64,000 bases of DNA from NCBI GenBank assembly GCA_963728935.1, contig CAVSMC010000001.1:2418001-2482000 (forward strand), given 5' to 3'. A model generated the notes under the pieces. That model was not told the origin of the DNA and did not search any database. It worked only from the letters and a program-made list of their open reading frames with translations. The DNA is from CAVSMC01 sp963728935 (GTDB lineage: Bacteria > Pseudomonadota > Gammaproteobacteria > Burkholderiales > Casimicrobiaceae). Shown here piece by piece: positions 24,493 to 33,254 of this stretch. Position 1 is the stretch's first letter. Each line of letters starts with the position of its first letter. The translations under genes and the position numbers were made by a program.

Positions 24493-26164
24493 CGCGTCGC
24501 GTCGGGGATCGCGAACCGCCGTCGTCCGCCGCGCTTGCTGGGCTAACCGGATTCGATCGCACGCACTGAACCTCGCGCTCGCCGCAGCTTCCGCCTGTGA
24601 GGTTACCGCCGTCTGCGCCCAGGGATATTCCGGCGAGGTTCCCGTATCGTCGGGTGCGGCTGGGCAGGCTACTCAACGCGAGGCCGAGGGCGGGCAGGGC
24701 TCCGGGCAGACGCGGCGACGGCGGCAGTTCGTGACGTCGATCTCGGTCGAGGAAACATTGACCAACAACGTGAACCTGCACGAGAGCAACGCGCGGCGCA
24801 GCGATTTCATAACGGAGGTCACGCCCAGACTGAGCATGTCAAACGGCAGCGCCTACGCGAGCGGCGACGTGAGCCTGTCGCTGCCGATGTATTTCTACGC
24901 GCGCACGGGTTCCGAAAACAATCGCGTCGTGCCGCAAGTAACCGCGAATGGCCACGCCGAGCTCTACAAGGAACACCTGTTCGTCGACGCATCCGCCAAC
25001 GTTTCGCAGGAGTACTTTTCGCCGTTCGGTGCCCGTTCGGAAAGCCTCGCCACACGTACGAACAACGAATACACCGCCGAAAACTATCGCGTTTCTCCTT
25101 ACTTTCGCGGCACGACGCCGGGCGAGCTCAGCTACGAAGTGCGCGACAACAACGTGTGGACGAAGCTTTCCAACACGCCCGTCGCGACCAGCGACTCGTA
25201 CCTCAACGAGCTGCTGGCCGACGTGACGCGTCCAACCGTGCCGCTCGGCTGGGCGCTGGACTACAAGCGGTCCGACCTCAAGTTCCACGGAGCGGAATCG
25301 CAGACGACGATGATTTCTCACGCCCGGCTGATCTATCGGCCGGATCCGCAACTCGAGATCAGCGGCAGCGGCGGCTACGAAGAGGCGGACTTTCCCGCGA
25401 CGAGCTACAACAACGTCACCTACGGAGTGGGCTTCCGCTGGCGTCCGACCGAGCGCACGAACGTCGACGCGAACTGGGAGCACCGGTTCTTCGGTTCGGC
25501 ATACCTGTTCAACTTCCAGCATCGCACGCCGCTCACATCGTGGAGTCTGTACGCCTCGCGCGACATCAGCAGCTATCCGCAGCTTCTCGCGCAATTGCAG
25601 GCGGGCGGAATTACCGCGTCGCTTCTCGATTCTCTGTTCAGGTCGCGCATTCCGGATCCGGCGGCGCGCGAGCAGTTCGTCCAGCAGTTCATCGAGGATC
25701 GCTCGCTTCCGGACGTACTGACCGGCCCGGTCAGCGTCTATAACCAGCTTGTCACGATCCACGAGCGCGTAACCGCGACGGCCGGAATAATCGGCGCACG
25801 CAATTCCGTCTTCTTTACGGCTTATCACTCGCGGCTGGAGCCGCTCGCGGGCAATCTCGGGTCGCCGCTGCCGCTCGCGCAGGCGCAGAACGACAACACC
25901 CAAAACGGCGTGGGTGTCCATTGGTCGTACAACATCGCGGCCTCCTGGTCGCTCAGCACGACCGCCAACTACGCGCATACGACGTCGAATGGGCAGACGA
26001 TCGGCACGACGGACTTCACCAGTCTGCGCACGCTACTGAGCTCGGCGATCTCGCGCAATACATCGGTTCATGCGGGCGCGCGCTACCAGCAGAGCCACTC
26101 GACGATCTCGGAAGACTTCAACGAGTTCGCCATCTTCGCCGGGTTCACGCACGTTTTCCGTTGA
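24461..26164 (+). CDS. PEP-CTERM-system outer-membrane beta-barrel protein (TIGR03016-like)
   Basis: A 567-residue predicted outer-membrane barrel. The start is the only ATG/GTG/TTG in frame before the domain and lies inside the kinase gene (32-base overlap). A signal peptide follows a basic region: HALNLALAAASACEVTAVCA then QGYSGE. The body has alternating beta strands such as FVTSISVEETLTNNVNLHES and ends in a phenylalanine-rich strand AIFAGFTHVFR, typical of outer-membrane insertion. This family is always next to the kinase and ATPase of XrtA loci; it probably assists EPS passage, by position. Confidence 0.85.
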   Translation: MATTRTTRPLDASRRGSRTAVVRRACWANRIRSHALNLALAAASACEVTAVCAQGYSGEVPVSSGAAGQATQREAEGGQGSGQTRRRRQFVTSISVEETLTNNVNLHESNARRSDFITEVTPRLSMSNGSAYASGDVSLSLPMYFYARTGSENNRVVPQVTANGHAELYKEHLFVDASANVSQEYFSPFGARSESLATRTNNEYTAENYRVSPYFRGTTPGELSYEVRDNNVWTKLSNTPVATSDSYLNELLADVTRPTVPLGWALDYKRSDLKFHGAESQTTMISHARLIYRPDPQLEISGSGGYEEADFPATSYNNVTYGVGFRWRPTERTNVDANWEHRFFGSAYLFNFQHRTPLTSWSLYASRDISSYPQLLAQLQAGGITASLLDSLFRSRIPDPAAREQFVQQFIEDRSLPDVLTGPVSVYNQLVTIHERVTATAGIIGARNSVFFTAYHSRLEPLAGNLGSPLPLAQAQNDNTQNGVGVHWSYNIAASWSLSTTANYAHTTSNGQTIGTTDFTSLRTLLSSAISRNTSVHAGARYQQSHSTISEDFNEFAIFAGFTHVFR

Positions 26165-26169
26165 CGACC

Positions 26170-27207
26170 ATGTACGAATCCTTCTACGGGCTCACCGGCA
26201 AGCCGTTCCAGCTCAACCCCGATCCGACGTTCTTCTTCGGCAGCCGCGGTCACAAGCGCGCATTTGCGTACCTCCAGTACGGTCTGTATCAGAGCGAGGG
26301 GTTCATCGTCATCACCGGCGAAATCGGCGCCGGCAAGACGACGATCGTGCGCAGTCTTATGGAACAGCTCGATCGCGCGAAGGTCGTCGCTGCGCAGCTC
26401 GTCAGCACGCAGCTCGACGCGGACGACATCCTGCGCTCCGTCGGCGCCGCGTTCGGCATTCCGGTGAAATCGGTCGACAAGGCGGTGCTCTTGGTGTCGC
26501 TCGAAGCGTTCCTGTGCCAGCTCGCGATGGACAAGAAGCGCGCGCTGCTGATCGTCGACGAGGCGCAGAACCTGACGCCGCAGGCGATCGAGGAGCTGCG
26601 CATGCTGTCGAACTTCCAGTTGGGCGACCAGGGGCTGATGCAAAGCTTCCTGGTCGGGCAGCCGGAATTGCGCTCGATGCTGCAAAAGCCGTCGATGCAG
26701 CAGCTTCGCCAGCGCGTGACGGCGTCGTACCACCTCGGTCCGCTCGATGCCGGCGAGACCAAGGCGTACATCGAGCACCGGCTGCATCACGTCGGCTGGA
26801 AGGACGATCCGCGTTTCACGCCGGGAACGTTCGAGCAGATCCATGCATTGACGGGCGGTATCCCGCGTCGGATCAACATGCTGTGCAACCGTCTGTTGCT
26901 CGCGGGCTTTCTCGGCGAGAAGCACGTGCTCGACACGCCGGATGTGCAGGCGATTGCGCGCGAGATACGCGACGAGCTCGGACCGGAGGTCGTTCTCGCG
27001 CCGCTCGCGCCGGCCCCTGCGCCCGAGGCGCCGAGTGCCGAGCCGGTGCCCGTCGTTTCCGGCGACCAGGATTGGACGCCGCAATTTCGCCATCTCGAGG
27101 AGCGGATCGACCGCCTCGAGAGGACCATCGGCGCCGCGGTCGATCTGTTGCACGACGTGCTGCACCCGGACAGGATCGCAAAGCCGGGTTCGCCCGCGGG
27201 GCGCTGA
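26170..27207 (+). CDS. XrtA-associated AAA ATPase (TIGR03015/ExeA-like)
   Basis: A 345-residue ATPase. Residues 1-20 are MYESFYGLTGKPFQLNPDPT, the family signature. Walker A is GEIGAGKTT (about 50-58), Walker B LLIVDEAQN (about 122-130), and sensor region FLVGQPEL. The C-terminal part, after residue 285, is a Pro/Ala linker and a short coiled coil (FRHLEERIDRLERTIGAAVD). Members resemble the ExeA/MshM secretion ATPases, which may couple energy to envelope assembly. The ATG is five bases past the barrel gene stop; the gene stop overlaps the next start (TGATG). Confidence 0.9.
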   Translation: MYESFYGLTGKPFQLNPDPTFFFGSRGHKRAFAYLQYGLYQSEGFIVITGEIGAGKTTIVRSLMEQLDRAKVVAAQLVSTQLDADDILRSVGAAFGIPVKSVDKAVLLVSLEAFLCQLAMDKKRALLIVDEAQNLTPQAIEELRMLSNFQLGDQGLMQSFLVGQPELRSMLQKPSMQQLRQRVTASYHLGPLDAGETKAYIEHRLHHVGWKDDPRFTPGTFEQIHALTGGIPRRINMLCNRLLLAGFLGEKHVLDTPDVQAIAREIRDELGPEVVLAPLAPAPAPEAPSAEPVPVVSGDQDWTPQFRHLEERIDRLERTIGAAVDLLHDVLHPDRIAKPGSPAGR

Positions 27208-28382
27208 TGGGTGACATCATGCGCTCGGGAGGGCCGCTCGCCTGCATTGTCGGCGCGCGTCCCAATTACATGAAGATGGCGCCGCTCGTGCGCGCTTTCG
27301 CGGCGCGCAGCGACCTGCCCGGCACCGTGCTGATCCACACGGGACAGCACTACGACGTCGCGATGAACGAGCGGCTGTTCGAGGGGCTCGAGCTTCCGGC
27401 CGCCGACATGAACCTCGAAGTGGGCTCGGGTACGCACGCGGTGCAAACGGCGGAAATCATGCGCCGATTCGAGCCGGTCGTGCAGCAGCTCGCGCCGAGC
27501 TGCGTCATCGTCGTCGGCGACGTCAACTCGACGCTCGCATGCAGTCTCGTCGCCGTCAAGCTGCGCACGCCGGTCGTCCATGTCGAGGCGGGATTGCGCA
27601 GCTTCGACCGCGAGATGCCGGAGGAGATCAACCGGCTGTTGACCGATCAGATCGCCGATCGGCTCTACACGACCGAACGCAGCGCCGCCGCCAATCTCGC
27701 TCGCGAAGGCATTGCCGCCGCGCGCGTCGTGTTCGTCGGCAACACGATGATCGACTCGGTGCAGCGCCATCGCGCGCATGCGCAAGCGCCCGCGCGAACG
27801 CTCGCTGGCGAGGGAGCGGCCGCGCATTGGGTCGACGGTGCGAGCGGCTTCGGCGTCGTCACGCTGCATCGACCCTCGAATGTCGATGAGCCCGACGCGC
27901 TCGGCGAGGCGCTCGCGATCCTGCGCGACGTGTCGGCACGGCTTCCGCTCGTCTGGCCCGTGCATCCGCGCACGCGCGCGAACATCGATCGCTTCAATTT
28001 GCGCCCGCTCGTCGCCGGCGCGCGCATCGCGCTGCTCGAGCCGCAGGGCTACCTCGAGATGCTGGGATTGCTCGCGCACGCGCGCGTCGTGCTCACCGAC
28101 TCCGGCGGCATCCAGGAGGAGACGACCGCGCTCGCCGTGCCATGCCTGACGATGCGCGACAACACCGAGCGTCCGATCACCGTGGAGCAAGGCACGAATA
28201 CGCTCGTCGGCCGCGACCACGCCCGCGTGCTCGCGGCGGTCGACGACATCGTCGCCACCGGCGGCAAGCGCGGCCGCGTGCCCGAGCTCTGGGATGGCCG
28301 CGCTGCCGAGCGCATCGCCGTCGATCTCGAACGCTGGCTCGCCGCGCGGCGCAGCGGCGTAATTGAGGCGTTCCATCGATGA
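27207..28382 (+). CDS. wecB: UDP-N-acetylglucosamine 2-epimerase (non-hydrolysing)
   Basis: Converts UDP-GlcNAc to UDP-ManNAc, supplying a sugar for the EPS. The product has 391 residues with the family motifs: ACIVGARPNYMKMAPLVRAF, HTGQHYDVAMNERLFEGLEL, HVEAGLRSFDREMPEEINR (about 121-139) and the UDP-binding TDSGGIQEETTALAVPCLTM followed by RDNTERPIT. The catalytic Asp/Glu/His residues of the group are present by motif. The start overlaps the ATPase stop. It is followed by an interspersed repeat, then the XrtA deacetylase. Confidence 0.92.
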   Translation: MGDIMRSGGPLACIVGARPNYMKMAPLVRAFAARSDLPGTVLIHTGQHYDVAMNERLFEGLELPAADMNLEVGSGTHAVQTAEIMRRFEPVVQQLAPSCVIVVGDVNSTLACSLVAVKLRTPVVHVEAGLRSFDREMPEEINRLLTDQIADRLYTTERSAAANLAREGIAAARVVFVGNTMIDSVQRHRAHAQAPARTLAGEGAAAHWVDGASGFGVVTLHRPSNVDEPDALGEALAILRDVSARLPLVWPVHPRTRANIDRFNLRPLVAGARIALLEPQGYLEMLGLLAHARVVLTDSGGIQEETTALAVPCLTMRDNTERPITVEQGTNTLVGRDHARVLAAVDDIVATGGKRGRVPELWDGRAAERIAVDLERWLAARRSGVIEAFHR

Positions 28383-28396
28383 GCCGGGACCGCCTG

Positions 28397-28493
28397 CTGT
28401 CATTCCCGCGGAGGCGGGAATCCAGGGTCGTTGCGACCGCGCCCGCGCGGGAGCCAAAGACTCTGGGTCCCCGCGTTCGCGGGGACCACGACC
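28397..28493. repeat. interspersed inverted-repeat element (TCATTCCCGC...GCGGGGA type)
   Basis: Two hairpins facing each other in the 112 bases between wecB and the deacetylase: TCATTCCCGCGGAGGCGGGA (28399-28418) and CTGGGTCCCCGCGTTCGCGG (28463-28482) with the closing GGACC. This is the well-known mobile-like intergenic repeat of many proteobacteria whose translation gives the peptide PAEAGIQ, as it does here in one frame. It has no coding function. It could act on mRNA stability within the operon or be a relic of insertion. Confidence 0.75.
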
Positions 28494-28494
28494 G

Positions 28495-29355
28495 ATGAGC
28501 GCGACCACGACGCAAACGACAACGGTCGTCAATGCATTGACGATCGACGTCGAGGATTATTTCCAGGTGTCGGCATTCGCGCCGCACATCGATCGCGCGA
28601 AGTGGGACGAGCTTCCGTGTCGCGTCGAGCTCAATATCGAGCGCATCCTCGAGATGCTCGACACGGCCAACGTTCATGCGACGTTCTTCACGCTGGGCTG
28701 GATCGCCGAGCGCTATCCGCACGTCGTTCGCCGCATTTCCGAGCAAGGGCACGAGCTCGCGAGCCACGGCTTCGCGCACCGGCGCGCGACCGAGCAGGAG
28801 CCCGACGAATTCCTCGCCGACATCACGCTCGCCAAGGCGGTGATCGAGGATGTGGCCGGCATCGGGGTGAGCGGCTACCGTGCGCCGAGCTTTTCAGTGG
28901 GCCCGTCGAACACCTGGGCGTTCGAGTGCATCGCGCGCGCCGGCTACCGCTACAGCTCGAGCGTCTATCCGATCCGTCACGACCACTACGGCGCACCGGA
29001 TTCGCCGCGCTTCGCGCACGAGGTGCATCCCGGCTTGATCGAGCTGCCGGTGGCGACGGTGCAGCTTTTGAGCCGGACGTGGCCGGCCGGGGGCGGCGGG
29101 TACTTCCGGCTGTTGCCGTATTGCCTGTCGCAATGGTCGATCCGGCGCATCAATGCGATCGACGGCAAGCCGGCGATGTTCTATTTCCATCCATGGGAGC
29201 TCGATCCCGAACAGCCGCGCGTCGACGGCATCGGCGCGAAGACGCGATTCCGCCATTACGTCAATCTCAAGCGTATGGCGCCGCGCCTCGCGCGACTCGT
29301 CCGCGACTTCCGCTGGAACCGGGTCGATCGCGTTTTTCTGGGCGAGGCGGCGTAA
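28495..29355 (+). CDS. XrtA-system polysaccharide deacetylase (TIGR03006-like)
   Basis: A 286-residue NodB-type carbohydrate deacetylase without signal peptide. Motifs: MT1 LTIDVEDYFQ (catalytic Asp and metal Asp), MT2 HELASHGFAHR (metal His pair), MT3 GYRAPSFSVG (catalytic Arg), and FYFHPWELDPEQPR. The start is placed at the ATG just after the repeat element; an upstream start would add the translated repeat. Its TAA overlaps the next ATG. It may remove N-acetyl groups from EPS precursors. Confidence 0.9.
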   Translation: MSATTTQTTTVVNALTIDVEDYFQVSAFAPHIDRAKWDELPCRVELNIERILEMLDTANVHATFFTLGWIAERYPHVVRRISEQGHELASHGFAHRRATEQEPDEFLADITLAKAVIEDVAGIGVSGYRAPSFSVGPSNTWAFECIARAGYRYSSSVYPIRHDHYGAPDSPRFAHEVHPGLIELPVATVQLLSRTWPAGGGGYFRLLPYCLSQWSIRRINAIDGKPAMFYFHPWELDPEQPRVDGIGAKTRFRHYVNLKRMAPRLARLVRDFRWNRVDRVFLGEAA

Positions 29356-30431
29356 TGGACCCACACGTGCCGCAGATCGAAGCGCTCGCGCGCGCCGCGC
29401 AACGCGTCGATGTACGGCCGCTGCGCGACGCCGACGCCGCGCGCTGGGAAGCGTTCGTCGACGTCTGTGCGGACGCGACGTTCTTCCATCGTCTCGGATG
29501 GCGCGACATCATCGAAAACGAGTTCCGCCATCGCACGCATTACCTGGTGGCTGAGCGCGGCGGCGAGTTGGTCGGCGTGCTGCCGCTCGCACAGGTGAAG
29601 AGCCGTCTGTTCGGCAACGCGTTGACGTCGATGCCGTTCGGCGTATACGGCGGCCCGGCGACGCTCGATGCGCAAGCGTCCGCTGCTCTGATCGACTCGG
29701 CGGCCGAGCTCGCGCGCTCACTCGGCGTCGACCATCTCGAACTGCGCAACCGTTCGCCTCGGCGTGCGGATTGGCCGCGACAGGATCTGTACGTGACGTT
29801 TCGCAAGGCGCTCGAGCCCGACGTCGAAGCCAATATGCTCGCGATTCCGCGCAAGCAGCGCGCGATGGTACGCAAGGGGATCAAGAACGGGCTCGCAAGC
29901 GAGATCGACGCCGGCGTCGAACGCTTTTTCGCGCTCTACGCCGACAACATGCATCGGCACGGCACGCCGCCGTTCTCGCAACGCTATTTCAGGCGGCTCA
30001 CCGAGACGTTCGGCGATGCGTGCGAGGTGCTGACCGTGGTCGACACGCACGGCAAACCGGTAAGCGCCGTGCTGAGCTTCTACTTCCGCGACGAGGTGCT
30101 GCCTTATTACGCCGGCGACTCGCTCGATGCGCGCGATCTCGCCGCCAACGACTTCAAATACTGGGAGCTGATGCGCCGCGCATGCGAGCGTCGCCTTCGG
30201 GTGTTCGACTACGGCCGCAGCAAGGCCGGCACCGGCTCGTTCCACTTCAAGAAGAACTGGGGCTTCGAGCCGACGCCGCTTCACTACGAATACCTGTTGC
30301 TTCGACGCGATGCGATCCCGCAGAACAATCCCGCCAATCCGAAATACCGGGCGTTCATCGCGCTGTGGCGTCGAATGCCGGTTCCGCTCGCGAATCGGCT
30401 CGGACCGCTGATCGTGCGCGCGCTCGCCTGA
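29355..30431 (+). CDS. FemAB-family XrtA/PEP-CTERM-associated protein (GNAT fold)
   Basis: A 358-residue protein of the FemAB-like acyltransferase group found only in exosortase loci (TIGR03019-like). It has the duplicated GNAT-type core: TFFHRLGWRDIIENEFRHRT and YLVAERGGELVGVLPLAQVK in the first half, and VVDTHGKPVSAVLSFYFRDE and FDYGRSKAGTGSFHFKKNWG in the second. The latter is the acyl-donor region typical of peptidoglycan bridge enzymes. Its role in this context is unknown; aminoacylation of a surface component is a guess. The start overlaps the deacetylase stop (TAATG). Confidence 0.88.
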   Translation: MDPHVPQIEALARAAQRVDVRPLRDADAARWEAFVDVCADATFFHRLGWRDIIENEFRHRTHYLVAERGGELVGVLPLAQVKSRLFGNALTSMPFGVYGGPATLDAQASAALIDSAAELARSLGVDHLELRNRSPRRADWPRQDLYVTFRKALEPDVEANMLAIPRKQRAMVRKGIKNGLASEIDAGVERFFALYADNMHRHGTPPFSQRYFRRLTETFGDACEVLTVVDTHGKPVSAVLSFYFRDEVLPYYAGDSLDARDLAANDFKYWELMRRACERRLRVFDYGRSKAGTGSFHFKKNWGFEPTPLHYEYLLLRRDAIPQNNPANPKYRAFIALWRRMPVPLANRLGPLIVRALA

Positions 30432-30463
30432 CGAATCGGCGCATCCAACGGTAAAGCACGAAC

Positions 30464-32041
30464 ATGGATTCTCCCCGCCTCGACGCACCGACTCTGCCCG
30501 CCACCCGCGCTTGGACGGTCGCGCTCGGCGCCACGATCATCTACGTCGGGTGGCTCGTCGGATGGTATTGGGACACGGTGGCGTCGATGGTCGCGATCTG
30601 GTACCGGTCGGACACGTTCGCCCACGGTTTCGTCGTGTTTCCGATCACCGGCTGGCTCGTCTGGCGAAAGCGGCACGAGCTCGCGCTGCTGACCCCGAGT
30701 CCCGCGTTATCGACGCTGCCGCTCGCGGCGATGGTGCTCGCCGGCGTTCTGTGGTTGCTCGGCGACCTGGGCGATGTGCTCGCTGCACGGCACTTCGCGT
30801 GGATCACGCTGCTGATCGCGGGAATCTGGCTGCTCGTCGGCGATACGATCGCGCGGCGGCTGATGTTCCCGCTCGCGTTCCTGTATTTCGCCGTGCCGGT
30901 CGGCGAATTCCTCATTCCGACGCTGATCGAATGGACGGCGAACTTCACCATCTCCGCGCTGCGCGCGACCGGCGTGCCGGTGCTGCGCGACGGAATGACG
31001 TTCCGCATCCCGAGCGGCTCGTGGTCGGTTGTCGAGGCGTGCAGCGGGTTGCGCTATCTGATCGCATCGCTGACCGTCGGCGTGCTGTTCGCGTATCTCG
31101 CTTATCGGTCGCCGATGCGTCGTGCCGCGTTCGTCGCGGCCTCGATCATCGTGCCGATCATCGCCAATTGGCTGCGCGCGTACATGATCGTGATGATCGG
31201 CCACCTCTCGGCGAACCGGCTCGCCGTCGGCATCGATCACATCATCTACGGCTGGATATTCTTCGGGCTCGTCATGCTGCTGCTCTTCTGGATCGGGAGT
31301 CTCTGGCGCCAGGACGAGGACGGCGAGACGACCGATGCGCGTGGCCTGGTTGCAGCGCTTCCCGCGAGCCCCATCACCGCCGATGCGAGCCGTTGGACCG
31401 CCGTGCTCGCGGTTGCGCTCGTTGTCGCTGCCATCGTACCCGCGAGCGCCTGGATCCTGCAGGGACCGCGAGTGCACGGTGTCGTCGACACGCGCGCTCT
31501 GCAGCTCGGCGAGTGGCGGCCGATCGACGTTCCGCTCATCGATTGGGTCCCCGAGTTCACGGCGCCGCGCGCGGTGATTGCCTCGACGTACGAGCGAGGC
31601 GCCGATCACGCCGCGCTGTACGTCGCGCTCTATTACGACCAGGACAGCGACAGCAAGCTCGTGAGCACCGGCAATCAGCTGATCCACAGCACGACCCGCA
31701 TCGGCTACAAGGCATCGGAGCGCGAGCGCACGATCGAGATCGGCAGCACGTCGCTCGAGGTCGTCGAATCGGTGCTGCAGGTCCGCTACCAGCGGATCCT
31801 CGCGCGAAGCTGGTTCTGGATCGACGGCGAGGTCACCGCGAGCCCGATCAGGGCGAAGTTCATGCAGGCGCAGGCGCGATTGCGAGGCCACGGCGACGCC
31901 GGAGCGATCATCGTCGTCTACGCGCTGGTGCCGCCCGACGGCGAGCCTTCGTCCGTTGCTCTGGACGAGCTGACGCGCGAGGCGGCCACGACGCTGCCTG
32001 CGATCATCGGCAAACGGCTGCAAGCGGAGCCCGCCCGATGA
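30464..32041 (+). CDS. xrtA: exosortase A fused to EpsI domain
   Basis: Membrane transpeptidase-like enzyme that cleaves PEP-CTERM proteins at the Pro-Glu-Pro motif. 525 residues. The N-terminal 280 residues have about eight hydrophobic segments and the exosortase triad: C193 in SVVEACSGLRYL, R238 in IIANWLRAYMIV and H259 in VGIDHIIYGWIFFG. The C-terminal part (about 305-525) is the EpsI domain with one anchor helix (VLAVALVVAAIVPASAWIL), fused as in many XrtA proteins. The two PEP-CTERM proteins at 9912 and 20174 are predicted substrates. Confidence 0.94.
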   Translation: MDSPRLDAPTLPATRAWTVALGATIIYVGWLVGWYWDTVASMVAIWYRSDTFAHGFVVFPITGWLVWRKRHELALLTPSPALSTLPLAAMVLAGVLWLLGDLGDVLAARHFAWITLLIAGIWLLVGDTIARRLMFPLAFLYFAVPVGEFLIPTLIEWTANFTISALRATGVPVLRDGMTFRIPSGSWSVVEACSGLRYLIASLTVGVLFAYLAYRSPMRRAAFVAASIIVPIIANWLRAYMIVMIGHLSANRLAVGIDHIIYGWIFFGLVMLLLFWIGSLWRQDEDGETTDARGLVAALPASPITADASRWTAVLAVALVVAAIVPASAWILQGPRVHGVVDTRALQLGEWRPIDVPLIDWVPEFTAPRAVIASTYERGADHAALYVALYYDQDSDSKLVSTGNQLIHSTTRIGYKASERERTIEIGSTSLEVVESVLQVRYQRILARSWFWIDGEVTASPIRAKFMQAQARLRGHGDAGAIIVVYALVPPDGEPSSVALDELTREAATTLPAIIGKRLQAEPAR

Positions 32042-33234
32042 GTGCTCAGCGCGCTCCGCTCGTCGTCCATGTGATCCACCGCCTTGCCGTCGGCGGACTC
32101 GAGAACGGCGTCGTCAACCTGATCAATCATCTGCCCGCTGATCGCTTTCGCCATGCGATCGTCTGCTTGACCGAAGCGACCGATTTCGCCGACCGCATTC
32201 GGCGCGCCGACGTGCCGATCGTCGAGCTGCGCAAACGGCCGGGCAATTCGCTATCGATCCATCGTCGCTTCCATCGCGTCTTTCGCGCGATGCGCCCCGA
32301 CGTCGTGCACACGCGCAACCTCGGCGCGCTCGAAGCGCAATTCGCCGCCGCGCTCGCCGGCGTTCCGGTGCGCATCCACGGCGAGCACGGCTGGGACGTC
32401 GCCGATCCCGATGGCGCGAGCCGCCGCTTCGCGATGATTCGCCGCGTCTATTCGCCGCTCGTTCATCACTACGTCGCGCTCTCGGCGCATCTCGAGCGGT
32501 ATCTGATCGAACGCGTCGGAATCGCCGCGCAGCGGATCGATCGCATTTGCAACGGCGTGGACTGCGACGTGTTCCGTCCGCGCGAGAACGCGCGCGCCGA
32601 CTTTCCGTATCCGCCGTTTCGCGATCCTGCGTTGGTGGTGATCGGCACGGTCGGACGGCTCGAACCGGTGAAGGATCAGCTCGCGCTTGCCCGCGCGTTC
32701 GCGGCTGCGATCGAGCGAGATCCGCACGCTCGCCGCCTGCTGCGGCTCGCGATCGTCGGCGCCGGCTCGCTGCGGCCGGCGATCGATCAGACGCTCGCAA
32801 GCAAGGGCGTCGCCGATCTCGCATGGCTTCCCGGCGAGCGTCCCGACGTGCCAAAGCTGTTGCCGCAGTTCGATGCGTTCGTGTTGCCTTCGCAGGCGGA
32901 AGGTATCTCGAACACGATTCTCGAAGCGATGGCATGCGGTCTTCCGGTGATCGCGACCACCGTCGGCGGTAACGTCGAGCTCGTGAGCGATGGTGCGACT
33001 GGCATGCTGGTCGCACCGAACGACACGCGAGCGCTCGCCGACGCGATTGCGCAGATCGGGCGCTCGGCCGAGCTGCGCGCGTGGCTCGGCGCCGCCGCGC
33101 GCGCCCGCGCGCTGGCGCTGTTCAGCCTTGCCGAGATGGTGCGGCGCTACGCCGCAATGTACGATCGCGAGCTCGAGCGTCGGCTTCCACGCGCGGTGAC
33201 CGGCGCGGCGCGTACGCGGCCGAGCGTCGAATAG
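32038..33234 (+). CDS. GT4 glycosyltransferase, XrtA system (TIGR03088-like)
   Basis: A 398-residue cytoplasmic retaining GT-B glycosyltransferase. The N-terminal domain opens VVHVIHRLAVGGLENGVVNL and holds VRIHGEHGWDVADPDG; the C-terminal nucleotide-sugar domain has VIGTVGRLEPVKDQLALARA, FVLPSQAEGISNTILEAMAC and TTVGGNVELV. These are diagnostic of the exosortase-linked subgroup. Its ATG overlaps the xrtA stop (ATGA). It extends the EPS repeat unit on its lipid carrier; the sugar is unknown. Confidence 0.88.
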   Translation: MSAQRAPLVVHVIHRLAVGGLENGVVNLINHLPADRFRHAIVCLTEATDFADRIRRADVPIVELRKRPGNSLSIHRRFHRVFRAMRPDVVHTRNLGALEAQFAAALAGVPVRIHGEHGWDVADPDGASRRFAMIRRVYSPLVHHYVALSAHLERYLIERVGIAAQRIDRICNGVDCDVFRPRENARADFPYPPFRDPALVVIGTVGRLEPVKDQLALARAFAAAIERDPHARRLLRLAIVGAGSLRPAIDQTLASKGVADLAWLPGERPDVPKLLPQFDAFVLPSQAEGISNTILEAMACGLPVIATTVGGNVELVSDGATGMLVAPNDTRALADAIAQIGRSAELRAWLGAAARARALALFSLAEMVRRYAAMYDRELERRLPRAVTGAARTRPSVE

Positions 33235-33254
33235 GCGCACATCGAGAGGCGGCT

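Noticed and set aside
28363..28494. Upstream ATG that would extend the XrtA deacetylase by 44 residues
   Set aside because: The extension is the translated interspersed repeat (PAEAGIQ) and overlaps wecB; the family starts at the later ATG.
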